Source: Pachypanchax playfairii
Lineage: Eukaryota > Chordata > Actinopteri > Cyprinodontiformes > Aplocheilidae
Reading direction: 5' to 3'
Assembly (NCBI GenBank): GCA_006937955.1
Contig: SSNP01000001.1
Coordinates: 6,471,576-6,535,575 of the forward strand
Length of the DNA stretch: 64,000 nucleotides
Part shown: in pieces, positions 11,300 to 23,399 of the stretch
Numbering within the stretch: the stretch's first letter is position 1
Layout: every line of letters begins with the position of its first letter
Made by a program: the position numbers and the translations under genes
The notes under the pieces: generated by a model
What the model saw: only the letters and a program-made list of their open reading frames with translations
What the model was told of the DNA's origin: nothing
The model's database searches: none

Positions 11300-14200
11300 A
11301 AATGTCCTTTTCAAAAAATAAACACTGGATTAGAAAAACGGGAATAATATAATCTGTTGATGTAATCCTGATCAGACCAGAATAGCATGTGAAAATAATT
11401 ATTATGTTTTAGGATAAAACACTAATGATCATGTGGAAATTTAACACACACCCCCCTCCCCCAATAAAGAAAGAAAATCAGCAGGTGCAATACAGCAGGT
11501 ACAAGAAGGACACACAAACCTCTTTCAGGTGTTCAGTTTTCTGCATTATAAGAAGTTTTTGGGCACCTTTTACGCACAACCTTCACTGCAAAGAGTTCAC
11601 GATCATGAATCAGAACCAGAATCAGACAAACACCCCGGTCCAGTTCAGCCCTGTTGGTTTGGCCACAAGTCAGACACGGACACGTCCGAGTGCGCAGGTG
11701 CGTGACTTCTGGCTGGAGAGCAATGACCACCTCTGCTTAAACACGATAATTCATCTCAAATACACACATTTGTGGAAATTCTGGTGAAATTTCAACACAC
11801 ACACGGAAACATTGTGCTGCTGGCAGTAATTCACCAAAACACAGCTTTGACCTTTTATGGGGAAAATTTTCGGTTTTGGTTTATTTTGTTATGTTTATTT
11901 TTTTTATTTTTTTTGCGCAACAGCTGACGTCACGTCGGAATAAATATACAAACAAACCCCACGAGCAGGTAGAAAACGGAAGTGGATTTCTCCTGTTGCC
12001 AGTTCAGTCTGTTTGGGCTCAGAACTGCAGAGAAAAAGCGTTTCACATGCAGAGAAACCAGACGCTTGACAGGTTTCCTGTCAAAATATATAATAGATAA
12101 AACAAATAAATATTTTTTATTACACACTAGAAAAATCTAATGATGATTATTAGTATTATTTTATTTTGAATGTTCAGGATGGACAAAAAGTCTGAATGTT
12201 TTTACACTTATTATTTAATTTCCCTTTATATATTACATTTTTATGTAAAAGTATCAGATTTTTTTCCCCAACAAGTTTATTCATATCGATTAGAATTAAT
12301 TATTTTATCATCTATTCATCTTTTCTTAAGGCAAAAAAGTAACACAAGCAGTTTTATAAATAATAGCCCATTTATTCATTTTGTCAAAGTAAAACAGAAG
12401 GCTTGTGATAAAACGTGACTAATTGTATTAAGAATTTGGGCTAAAATATTTTAAATATTTAGAAGTTTAAAAATTCCATAAACAATCGTTTGTCTATTTG
12501 GAATTAGGCTACTTTCTGACATAAAATGCAACTGATATATTTTTTGTTTTTGTTTCTTTTTTTAACGGAAATCAATGATTTAGTCGCTCGGTGTGTGAGT
12601 GTGTGTGTTAATGTGTGTGTGTGTGGCCTTTCCAGTGTGCGGCCTGCAGAGAAGAGCCGAGTATAAATCAGCTTCAGGCCTCTGAGGGAGGAATCATCTG
12701 TCACCACGTTTCACTCCTAATTAGCTCCATTTGCGCTCAGTCGGAGACGCGCGAGCCTCGTTTTCTTGCTCTAAAATTTGGTCAATCTGACCGAAAATGT
12801 TCGGAAATAAAACAAACAAGTTTATGCTTCAACCCGCTGTCTGGATATGCAGCGCGAGCCATTAAAAAGTAAAAGAAAAGCGCGTGGAAAGCCTCCAACA
12901 CGTGATTTCATCCGGTCACTCTGATGCACCGCTCCTCAACAGATCCCTAAACTTTGACACCTTGCGTGACCTTAACGTTTTTCGCCTTAGTTCGGATCAT
13001 TCCGCGCGTGCATCTTCACATTTGGTGCCTTTCAATAATAATAATTTAAACAAAATTACTAAAACAAAGTTGACTTCAAACTAAAAACCCCTGTCTGCCT
13101 CACACCCACACAAACTCCTCACGTGACCTGCAAAACCGCAATCGTCCCTCAGTTTGCGGGTCATATACAGGCGTGAATATACCGTCTGTCTCTGGAGGTT
13201 TGCGTTAAACTGTGAAACAAAAGTTCCACCAGGCAACGGGCCTTCAGGAATGCTGACCTTGGCATGGCGGCTGGAACCGGTTCAACTCATCATTCGTTTC
13301 TTTTGCTTTGAATAAAGACGCGTTTGACCTGCGCCAGTTTCCGAGAGGTGCCTCAAGCCAGGCAGGAGACCTTTCTGCAGGTTCCTGCAGCAGCCGGGAG
13401 GATGTTTGGAAAGACACGTGCAGAAAAAAAGACAAATAACAAGAAAGTAAGTTGAGAGAATTATACTAAATCCCACAATCACAACAATCACCTGCTTAAT
13501 TGCAACTTGTCTTAATTTTTTTATAACGTCATATAAATGGGCCCAATTTGTGTCCTTTAAATATTTAGTTTTTCATGCTGCAGCGAGTAAAATGAACAGA
13601 GTTGATCACTGTTTTCCATCAAGCCACTGCAGGAGGAATATTTGCCTTAAGCTATAGCCCAAATAATTAAGAGAAAACTCAAATAAAACCTCATGTCCCC
13701 TGATGAAGGACGAGACAACAGAGTCAGATCATGTTTTTCAAGTATTTCATTTTATAATACGCATCTAAAGTACTTTAAAAAGTTACAGCTGGACCCTGAA
13801 AAGAAAACAAATCAAAACAGATTTATGACAGGACGCCTTTTATCAAACAATAAAGATATCTGAAGTTTCCAGGACGCGGATGTTGCAGATGTTATTAAAA
13901 ACTTTCTGTCCTTCGTTAAATCATCTTGGATGCTGAAATGAATCCTTCTTAAAATTCTCAACAGACATTTGTAAAAGCACCTGAATCCCCCAACGGCCAG
14001 TGAAACACATACTGGAGCTTAATTACTTGAGTTCAGATAGCATTAATCACCAAAAGACCCCTGAGAAAGTGCGGTGGGCACTTTGTACATCAAGGTAAGA
14101 AAGTGCTGTCAAGCAGGATTAGATGAAAGTCAGTTACTCCAGACGTTGATTGAAGAAAGAAGAAAAGTCTTTTTAACTGATGGATTTATTTTGTTCATAT

Positions 14201-17200
14201 CAGGCAGGAAGAAAGTCACATTACTGATTATGTTCCATCTCCTGTGTACCTTAAAGGAACGGCGTGTTTATGCACGTTGCTTTCTGCATCCAGATGCTCA
14301 GAAGCTGCACTTTTTATCACTGCGATTTTCTGCCATGCAATCAGTTGCATTAGCATACGGTGATGGTGTGACATCAGAAGCAAGTTACACATGTTCATGC
14401 ACCTGCAGGCTGAGAGGTGACATTAATAACACCTGATGGTGAGAGATGATTGGTGGAGCCTCAGGCCATGCCAAGCACCTATTGGCTCTGCAGAGGATCT
14501 GCCTAACTGATGCTGTGCAGAGAGTGTGCATGTGTTTTTGTGTGTGTGTTTGGATCTCTCAGGGTATCCCACACTCCCCTGCCTTATCAGGCTGCTCCAC
14601 GGCACCGCTAGAGGAGTGCAGCTCTCAGGAGGGCAGGCCTACCAGCACACTGCTTATCTTCTACTGCCAAAGAGGGTTTATAGGTCTGATTAACTCACTC
14701 TTCTGTGAGAAAAGAAGTGCGAGCTGGCCTGTGTAACTGTCTATTGTGGAGTAATGGGTGATTTTGCGCACGGTGCCGGCCGTGTAAGTGGATGTGAATG
14801 TGAGAGAAAAGGTGTGTTTACTCGAGTGAGGCGAGCACTTGGTGAACCACACAGTGAGGAGGTGGCACGCACACACACACTAATCCAAACCTCTTGTTCT
14901 CTCAGCAAGCTGAAGCTCTCCAGAGGCTCAGAGGCACCCAGGAAGTAACACAAAGGCTCCATCATCAGCAAAGGGTTGAGTGTTGTCTGGAGTACAACGC
15001 CGTGCTGCACCCTTCAAAAGCCCTCTCGTTGTGATGAATTACAAAGCTTCAAACTTAGAAGGAAAGAAAAACAACAAAATCTCGGTAATTTGTCAAATCT
15101 ATATCAAATTGCACCATTTGTCGCTGTGATTGGAGCAGCCAGAGCGCCGCACGGTGATATGATTTGCTCTGGTTCTGGTCCAGTCGGTACCGTCGGAGAG
15201 TGTCGTCTGAGCTGGGGGAGGGGAGGTGGGAAAACGAACAGTATTGGCGCCCTCCCTTTCCACACATAGGAGAAAGCACGGCCGCTATAATCTCTTTTCC
15301 TGGCTCTCAATGAAAGAGAGAGGAAGAGCCACTAGAGCCTGGGTCTGTTCAGATCTGCTGCCCCTCACCCCAACTCACTATCTGCTATCTCCTTGTTTTT
15401 GGGGCTGCGTATCTGCCCTTCCTTTAGTCCTGCTTTCCATCCCTCTCCTCACTTGCTCATTCAGAATCCGCCTGTTGTCACACTTCGCTGCTCATCCACT
15501 TTGTTGTGCTCGCTGTGATCGTGTCTCACACATTCAGCTGTCTCTTGTCAGATCTACAGTTTGTGTCTGTACTCGTCTTTTGTGTTTTTGACTTTAATCA
15601 TTTTAGCCATGCTAACGAGGAAGGCTCCAGGGAGGATGGCTGTGTTATTCTGTCACTTGGTTGAGAATAAAATATCTTAACCACAGGACATGCTGCTATA
15701 GCTGCTTGCACAGATATTCATTGTTTCCTAGAGGAGAGGCCGTGGTTGAGGATTAGCTTACTGAAGTGCTCTGGTTGAACTGGACACAATACACAATAAC
15801 ATTTGCTTGTTCAAATAACTTTTGTCTTCAAAGTGCTTGACTTGCTCTGTATGGTTTTCTCCACATGCTACTTCGGATTTGAGTTACATTGCATGACCCT
15901 TCTACGGTCAAAGCATCCACTCTTAAAGGCTCGTCTTATTCTGATCATGAACTGCCTCATGAATCATCCTGCCGGAATTTAAATCAACAGTAAACCAAAA
16001 AAAGTGAAACATAAGTAGAATCATATTAATGACAGCAAATCTATCATCAGGATGCTGAAATCTAAAAACAAAGCATGCATTAAGGTAATGGGTTCATTTG
16101 GTGAAAGTATCTGAAAGGGACACATATTGTAGCAGAGTTGGACAAACTTTGATCCATAAATCTATTTTCCTATTTGTTCTGGAACAAAGACAGCAGTCCA
16201 ATAAATTGCCTCGTCGAACTATAGCTGCAGCTCATCTTAAAGGTATGGCGGAGGATCTTTTTTTCACAGGTGGATCATCTAAGCCGTTTTCAGATAGAAG
16301 TTCCAGAATATTTGCGGATAATTCCATCTGTTCTTTAAGCTGAGTTGTCTTTTCAGACACACCACCTTTTTTTACGGAACATTACGTTTCGGTTTTCACA
16401 AAGCAATAAATGTTCCAGAGGATTGTCGGGGGCATATCTAGATGATACATGCCATTTCCACAAAGGGAGCTGCAGCCAGATGTACTTGGAACTACTCACG
16501 GTGCTCGTCTTTGTGATGGACAATTCGGCGCACATGGAGACGCCTATACACCGCCGTTCACGTGAGATACTTTATCAATGTGTGTGTTCAAGTTGTTTCC
16601 CCCGTTTCCCCACCACCCCACACCCCTCCTGCTTTTCCAGAACTTTTCCTGACTGTCTGAACGCAAACACCGTACCCCGAAAAGTCCGACCTTGTTACTA
16701 GGTTGTCAGCCGGAAAAGTTACGGTAAAGATTATCCGGACAGATTCCTGAAGGTTGTTTTTTAGACTCAAAAGCGAAATGGATGAAGTCCGTAACATTAC
16801 CGTTTTTCATGGTCTGAAAGGGACTCTAGACTATTGATCCACCTACCTGTCAATCATTCTGGTGAAATGTTTATGGAAGGCTATCGTACGTGTACATTTT
16901 CACTTCCTGCACATGCACACTCTCAGGTGTTTATGTGTAGTACATAACACCTCCATCCATTCATTCATTCTACCGGGTCGTTTGAATATGTCAGAGAGTC
17001 GCAAGAGACAAAATGAACAAGAACAAGTAGGTAAAGAAGAGAACTAACTGACTGACTGACTGTACAGCTGCTGCTGCCAGCAAGATAAATACTTTTTTGT
17101 CATGGAAAAACAGAAAACTTCCCCTTTGGTTTGAACTGAAAAACCTTTATCATCAAGCTAAACTCCCTCAGTTTGTATTTGCTACCGTGATAATTACCCA

Positions 17201-18640
17201 AACAGTTAAATATATGTGTGCAGATGCTTTTTCTGAAAGCATCCAAGAAGTGCATTCAGTATTGAATGGCATAAGAACCCCAAACATGCACATTAAGTGT
17301 TAAATCTTTTTGGGTCTGAAGCCCCTTCGCACTATGCGCTACATAGCTATCCATTCTGTTAGAACATGGCTGGATAGCAACGAATCTGGAGAAACTCCCT
17401 TAATGTGAAGCCAATCATGATGCTGCTACACTCTGAATACCTGCCCAAAGGTTTTTCATTCTATTTTATGCCTCCTCAAGATGCTCTCCAGAGACTTTAT
17501 CGTGTTTTGTACATCAGCAAGTTCCACAAATACACCTTTGAGCTAGAAGATCCTGCAACACTGATACAATACTAAAGTGTGATGAGGTCATAAAGTAGGG
17601 AAAAGGCCAGTGTGGCGAGTCCAGCTTTAAATTGTTGATGACCTGGCCATACAGGTATGTAGACCTCGAATCTAGGAACCACTGCTACCATTCTTACCCA
17701 TATGCTGTTGAAGGTTCTTGGTCATCCAGGTCACAGTAATCCTAGTAGGTTTGGAAAAGGCAACTACTTGTTTCCTGTTTTATAACAAAAACAAAGAGAG
17801 GTAGACCATCCCCATGCGAACCAGTTTCACAAAGACATTAATGCCCTCAGGAGTAACGAGACAGGATTGGTCAGTAAACCAGTTCACCTGCTACCTGGAA
17901 ACTCTGGACTTCCTGCGATAAAACAATGCTAATCTTAAAGAATCAAGAAAAAGTTCTGTCGCTTTTATTTCATAGACCACCATAACTTTACCATGAAAGC
18001 TTTGTCTCTATTGTGATCCATGATGCATAAAGGGGAGTCCACTGTGTTTTTAATACACACCTGAAGACCAACATCCTGGCTGATCTGTCAACATTGCAGC
18101 TGGTTAACAGCAGGTCAGGTGTGCATTGATGTTTGAAGGTTTGAAAACATGAAACTAAATGAGGTTTTTGAATGTAGAACCTCAGCTCTGAAAGGCGTCA
18201 TGTGTGATGTTTTACAATTGCAGAGTCACAAAAGCTCCTGTTGGTGTATACAAAAATGTCCCAGGGTGGAATTTAGACACTAAAGAGTAAGTTTCCATTT
18301 TCATCCATCAGTTTCTGTCCAAGCTTTTTGTTGTCAGGGTCATGGAGGTCAGAACCTGTTCTAATCCTCAGTGGGAGGCAAGGAACACAGTGAACCAGTT
18401 ATCAGTCCATCACAGATCAACACAAGCAAATGCACCATAAAAATATAGAAAGTTCATTCTATAATCCATAATTTAAATACAAGTTAAGGCTGTGTTATAC
18501 TGGCATCAAATTTAGCATGACAAAAAAAGAAGTATAAATGAAAGGACAGCCTGTTTGCCGAGCACCAATTAAAAAAACTAGAGTTTATACTTTATTTAAA
18601 GTGGTGCTTGAACCACAACATGTCCCACTCACATCCAGCA
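11300..18640. other. Long gene-free stretch
   Basis: No supportable coding exon. A (TG)-rich patch occurs at about 12590-12635. Several hundred bases around 17330-18060 look like a decayed interspersed repeat that I cannot assign. The segment at 18337-18420 is a separate SINE-like fragment listed on its own. If the NFI assignment is right, this is first-intron sequence, where regulatory elements would be expected, but none can be proved from one sequence. Confidence 0.4.
18337..18420 (+). repeat. Decayed fragment of a common teleost SINE-like repeat
   Basis: The segment keeps the recognisable order of a widespread fish repeat: a GGTCATGGAGG opening, then a stretch ending in CAGTCCATCACAGA. 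It looks like the inner or 3' part of the same family whose tRNA-like head is seen at 46185-46305. Recognition is from memory of the family pattern. Confidence 0.4.
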
Positions 18641-18660
18641 GAAAGAGTTCCACCTTGACT

Positions 18661-19124
18661 CTAACCCCTCCATTCCACCGGACGCGTAAGCGGCACGTTT
18701 TACTCGTGAAATCAGACAGGTGTCCATTCCCATAGGGAGAGTTTTAGATGCATATCACTTGTGAAAGCATTCCATCTAGCTGGTCCTGGGAGATCACCGA
18801 ATCACAGGAAAATTGCGAAATCACACGTGATTTCGTCAGTACACACAACAACAAGCAGGGAGAAAAAAACATGATGAAAACTAGAAAAAATGAGACACAC
18901 CACCTATGTACTCCAAACCCGTCACAGGTAATGTATGTTTTCGTAGTCAAGTAAACGAAAATCTGCACGTGTCCTTTATTTTGAAACTTCCAGGTATTTT
19001 ACTTTTCACGAACGCCCGACTCACGCTGCTTTTCAGACAGTGGAAACGGCCCCATTGACTTTATTATTGGGTATCAGCCACGTTTTACGCTTTACCGACG
19101 CGTCCGGTAGAAAGGAGAGGTTAG
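18661..19124. mobile_element. Short DNA transposon with CCGGACGCGT inverted ends
   Basis: The left end has TTCCACCGGACGCGT. The reverse complement of the right end has TTCTACCGGACGCGT, with matching CTAACCyCTCC sequence outside. Together these make an imperfect terminal inverted repeat of about 27 bp around a 464-bp element. There is no coding capacity. A clear target duplication was not found, so the superfamily is unassigned, although an hAT-like origin is possible. Confidence 0.5.
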
Positions 19125-21460
19125 GCTGAGACAAACTTCGTGACATTGTTTAAAATGATGTCTGCCATGATGATATCATGCGCACCAATAAGGAGTAAAT
19201 CCAGTGAGGCCTAGCAGCATGTTAGCATCTGAAGCTACAGATGCTAATTTTTAACAGGTTTCACAACCACAGGACGGAGCTCTAATAAAACATGATGTCT
19301 CATTAAAGGTTCAAGAAACTGTTACCACTAAAGGTAGAAACAAAAGTAAAATCATGATTAGAAGAAGGAAAAACATTGTATACTTTACTGTAAGACTAGC
19401 ATAACACTGCTAGCATAACACTCATACACAAATTTGTTCAGCGAGTGCTAAAAACATTCACATTTGGGCCAGATAGCCTTGCTACCTATCCTTTAAGTGG
19501 TAAAACTGTTTGCCCCCATTTTCTGATATCAGTCTTTGTAAATCTTTTATTAATGTCTTATTGCAGCATGAAAATCCCTCAAAGTACGACATATTTCCCC
19601 GCACCGGCTCCCTGTTTCTTACCAGTTCCTGCTATGCTCTTCTCTTGTTGTGCCCTCGCTTTCACACTTTTGAAGAGGGGGTCATTTTATCAAACACTGC
19701 CATTCAGTTTGATACCCCTTCTCTCTTTCCATCTGTTTGTATGTCCTGTACTTTTCACACACTTCTCTCTCAATTTCTGCATCCATCCTTCCTGTTTCCC
19801 CCCTTCATTTCCTGTAGCCATCCACACATCACTCCTCCTTCTATTACTCCACGCCTTTACAAAAAAAAAAGGTGGAGTCTCTGATGTGGGGCCATTTTCT
19901 GTTTTTGGTGGTACATCCAAGAGAACATGAATATTCATGACTGATCCACTATGCACCCTCTCAAAACACCCCCACCCCCACCCGGCCCTGCGGTGGAGGC
20001 AACACTTGGTGGTGGCACATGGCGAGACAGCTGTTGCAAACCAAGCCAGGCATCTGTGCAGTGGGAGAGTACAAGGAGAAGACAGACCGACGAAGGGAGC
20101 AAGCCAGGGACATGATACAGAAACAGACAAAGAGGACAGAGATAAAGTGTCAGAGATGGGGCAGAAGAGCAGTACGATTGTACAGAATGGACAGTGGTTT
20201 GGGGCATTTGGGTAAAGAAGAGCCAAAGAGACAGAAGGAAGCGGGTGGCAGCGGGGTCATCTGGGTGAGAAAAGGGACGAGCCAGACGGACGGGAAATTT
20301 GTACTGATGGGAGCTTCTGTCCAGAGACGGGGAGACACGAGCCTGAAAAGATCTGAGATAAAGGGACAGAGACAGGAGGGGCAGCAAAGTGTCCTGAATC
20401 TAATATGAACCACATTTTCCAGCAACACTGTGAAATACTGGGAGGAAGAAATTTACATTGACATTCAGACATTTTCAGGGTAAATATAGGTTGTGTGTTT
20501 GTTGTCGGCCACATCACATTCAATGGCGGCAGCACAGTCTGATCACACATCCTGGAACACTAGATGTGTTTTTTTCTTTTGATTCTTGATATATTATCTT
20601 TGAAGAGTTGAAAGTTTAACATGAGGGTCACTTCATATCAAACATCAGATCAACTCAGGGTTGTTTTACTGTTAAACTAAATTTTCCACAGGTTCTCAAA
20701 TTCATTCAGTGATATTCTGAACTAGAAAAGATCAAACAAACAGGTTTTTATCTTCTCAAAGACGCAGCCTGTGTGTGCTGATTTTTTTTTTTTTTGACCC
20801 ACATATCTCACTGAGTTATTTCCATTTTACTCAATTATTTGTAATTTTTGGCATCAAATTCAAATACTTGTGTAATATTTAACAAAAAAAAAGTCAATCT
20901 TCTGTATATTAGCAGTCGTTTGTGTGTTTTTGTGCTTGTTTTTTGTCTCTTTTTTTCCGATACCTACCGGTATATCATTCTGTATCTGATATTCCTTCAG
21001 ATTCTCGTTGTACTCTTGTTTTAAAACTTGCATCATGGCTGTAACTTTTTTTTGTGTACTTATTTCTAATAAATACAAAACATCCAAGTTACTGCTTTCT
21101 GTTGGAATTTTACAGTTTCTCAGTATTGTTGGAAAATCTTATAAAGACAATGATTGAAACATTATGGTTATAATACAATCTTTGTATTAAATATTTTACG
21201 TTCATATTTTCTTGTGACGTAATTTTTAACTTCATGATCAGAATATATTTTGGAAGCTGTTGTGTTCGGCTGTTATTAATTCTAATAACAAAATCAACAG
21301 AATAAGTTAGTATGTATTTGTTTCTTCCAGATCTTTGGTTTTAATACTGGATTTATTTAATTTTCAGATGCTGAAACACATTAAACATTAAATAAGAAAT
21401 TTATTACTAAGTTTAAAATAAAAAGGTCCTGTTTTGGTGTGAATTGACTATATCTAGCAG
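19125..21460. other. Gene-free stretch with overlapping chance frames
   Basis: Long overlapping frames on both strands at 19445-20550 arise from pyrimidine-rich and purine-rich strands with few stop codons. None shows a recognisable domain or flanking splice sites. The rest is AT-rich, with poly-T near 20783-20795. Confidence 0.4.
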
Positions 21461-21463
21461 GGT

Positions 21464-21580
21464 TTTTCCTGGCTCAAATTGAGGCAGAGGTGGTACCATC
21501 CTGACCATGCGCCAGCACATGCATACTATGTGCATTCAACTACCTCACACGCAAAATATTTTTTAGTTAAGCGTTCTAAT
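21464..21580 (+). mobile_element. Possible left end of an hAT-like element
   Basis: The sequence begins CAGGGTTTTTCCTGGC. The reverse complement of 23741-23766 begins CAGGGTATTTCCTGC. The two could be the inverted ends of one larger hAT-like element enclosing the LINE and the GATGCACCGATAC element between them. The 8-bp flanks do not match, so the pairing is uncertain. Confidence 0.25.
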
Positions 21581-21790
21581 TAGGGATGCACCGATACTGG
21601 TATTGGCCATGATACCATCTAATGTGCATGTATCGGGTTAAAGTTAACATATACCATGAACCGATACTTAAAATACGATAACTCTGCAATAAAGTCATAA
21701 AAAATGGTTCATTTTTCTCTTTAAATTTTAGTTTTATGGTTATTTCATATTTTTTATCTGTTAATTTGTCTTAGTTATGTTTAGTTAGTA
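21581..21790 (+). mobile_element. Truncated copy of the TAGGGATGCACCGATAC element
   Basis: It starts TAGGGATGCACCGATAC and follows the same internal order as the complete copy at 61236-61563, including ACCATGAAC, an AACTCTG motif and a TTTTAGTTTT block. The right inverted end is not found, so this copy is truncated or eroded before the LINE at 22030. Confidence 0.5.
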
Positions 21791-22029
21791 AAGTCTGGTG
21801 CCTTTAGTCTCTTAAAGAACGGTATAAGGTGGAAGTTGATTAATTCACCAATAGAATAATAAATTGAATCAGTCAGTGCTTGTCAAATGTATTTTTGAGA
21901 TCTGGAAAAAATACCAAAAAAATAATGTTTTAAAATAATGTTTAAAAAAATAAATCACGTACACGTTGGCTTTGCGTTGTTATGCTCTTAATGACTTGGA
22001 AACGGACTAACGTACCCTCGCTTCGCCGA

Positions 22030-23290
22030 CTCTTACTACTACTACTACTGTCATTTAGCAGACGCTTTTATCCAAAGCGACTTACATTGAGAGAACATAC
22101 AAGCAAGAAATCAAAGAGAAGGAAACAATATAAGGAGGCGGACTGTTTGGAGTCCAGTTTAATTCCGACGCTGATACATCAAGTGTATCAATTTTTTTTT
22201 ATTTTTTTTTTAAATTTTTTTTTTTTTTTTTGTAGAGATAAACTCCCAAATCGCTATCATAAATCAATTCCACATTAAGACTGAAAGTGTTCTTTAAAGA
22301 GGTGAGTCTTAAGTCTGCTCTTAAAAGTAGCTGCCGACTCTGAGGATCGTACCGAGTTTGGTAGGTCATTCCACCATCGGGGGATAACAGAGGAGAAGAG
22401 TTTGGAACATGATCTCATGCCACGTTGTGGTGGAAGCGCTAGGCGTCTTTCAGCGGCTTAGCGTAGCTGACGCGTGGGAATGTAGGTTTGGATGAAGGAG
22501 TGAAGGTAAGTAGGAGCTGTGTGTGTTAGAGTCTGGTAAGCCAGAAGCAGAGCTTTGTATTTGATGCGTGCTGCAACTGGAAGCCAGTGCAGGGAAATGA
22601 GCAGCGGAGTGACATGAGCCCTCTTGGGCTGGTTGAAGACCAGACATGCTGCTGCGTTCTGAATCATCTGCAGAGGTTTAACTGAGGACGCCGGAAGACC
22701 GGCCAGCAAAGAGTTGCAGTAGTCGATGCGGGACAAGACCAGGGCCTGGACCAGAAGCTGTGTGGTGTGGTCTGTCAGGAAGGCTCTGATTTTCCTGATG
22801 TTGTAAAGATCAAATTGACATGAGCGAGCTACGGAGTTAATCTGCTCCTTGAAGGACAGCTGGTTGTCCAGTATGACACCAAGGTTTCTGGCGGAGGTTT
22901 TGGGGAACAGCGTGATGGAGTCAAGCTGCACGCTTATCTGAGGAGGTAAGGAGTTACTGGCAGGACAGACAATGAGGTCAGTTTTGGACAGATTAAGCTG
23001 AAGGTGGCGATCCCTCATCCACGCCGAGATATCTGAGAGGCAAGCAGATATCCGCATTGAGACGGAGGTATCGTCTGGAGGGAAGGAGAGGAGGAGCTGA
23101 GTGTCGTCAGCGTAGCAATGGTAGGAAAAGCCATGGGAGCGAATGATCTCGCCTAATGAGGTGGTGTATAAAGAGAAGAGGAGAGGACCAAGGACCGAGC
23201 CCTGCGGGACACCACTCTTCCTGTCCTGCATTCTGACCCTCGCCAGTCTCTGCCTGGGAACTACGTTCAGACCTGATATAATTTTCACAT
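22030..23290 (-). mobile_element. 5'-truncated LINE retrotransposon (L2/CR1-like)
   Basis: Reading on the minus strand, a reverse-transcriptase coding segment (23288 to 22275) is followed by a 3' UTR. The UTR contains the teleost repeat motif around AGCAGACGCTTTTATCC (22052 onwards on the plus strand) and ends in a short (AGT)n tail at about 22034-22048. Loss of the 5' part and a simple-repeat tail are typical of target-primed LINE insertion. It probably sits inside the first intron of the NFI gene, in the same strand sense. The exact clade needs a database comparison. Confidence 0.75.
22275..23288 (-). pseudogene. LINE reverse transcriptase, C-terminal part, one in-frame stop
   Basis: The frame contains the RT signature CYADDTQLLLSF, preceded by SGVPQGSVLGPLLF (finger/palm motif). 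It continues with NLGVILDNQLSF, SRIDYCNSLLAGLP and SLHWLPVAARIKYK, the standard order of the RT and thumb region in L2/CR1/Rex-type LINEs. A single stop (TAA at 22458-22460) splits it after PTRQLR. The same frame then continues with RWWNDLPNSVRSS and KTHLFKEHF to the terminal stop at 22275-22277, as expected for the family C-terminus. The endonuclease and the first half of the RT are missing. The copy is dead but only lightly decayed. Confidence 0.85.
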
Positions 23291-23399
23291 CTTGTCACAA
23301 CCATGAATTAAAACTCTTTAACTACCTAATTTGTCTGCACCGTTTCACCTGGACTCCTGACTCTCCTCCTCGCGAGGTTGATTTATAAAGTAGCAGTTG

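Noticed and set aside
10685..11314. Frames of 70-149 codons in the CpG-rich block
   Set aside because: High GC lowers stop frequency on all frames. None resembles a known N-terminus, apart from the very short start discussed separately.
17330..18060. Possible LINE- or transposase-derived coding sequence
   Set aside because: The stretch has a repeat-like feel (GGTCATCCAGGTCAC and similar), but no frame carries a recognisable RT, endonuclease or transposase motif, and no ends were found.
19445..20550. Six overlapping frames of 90-178 codons on both strands
   Set aside because: They overlap each other on both strands, have strongly biased composition, and lack domains and splice signals. They reflect pyrimidine/purine asymmetry that depletes stops.
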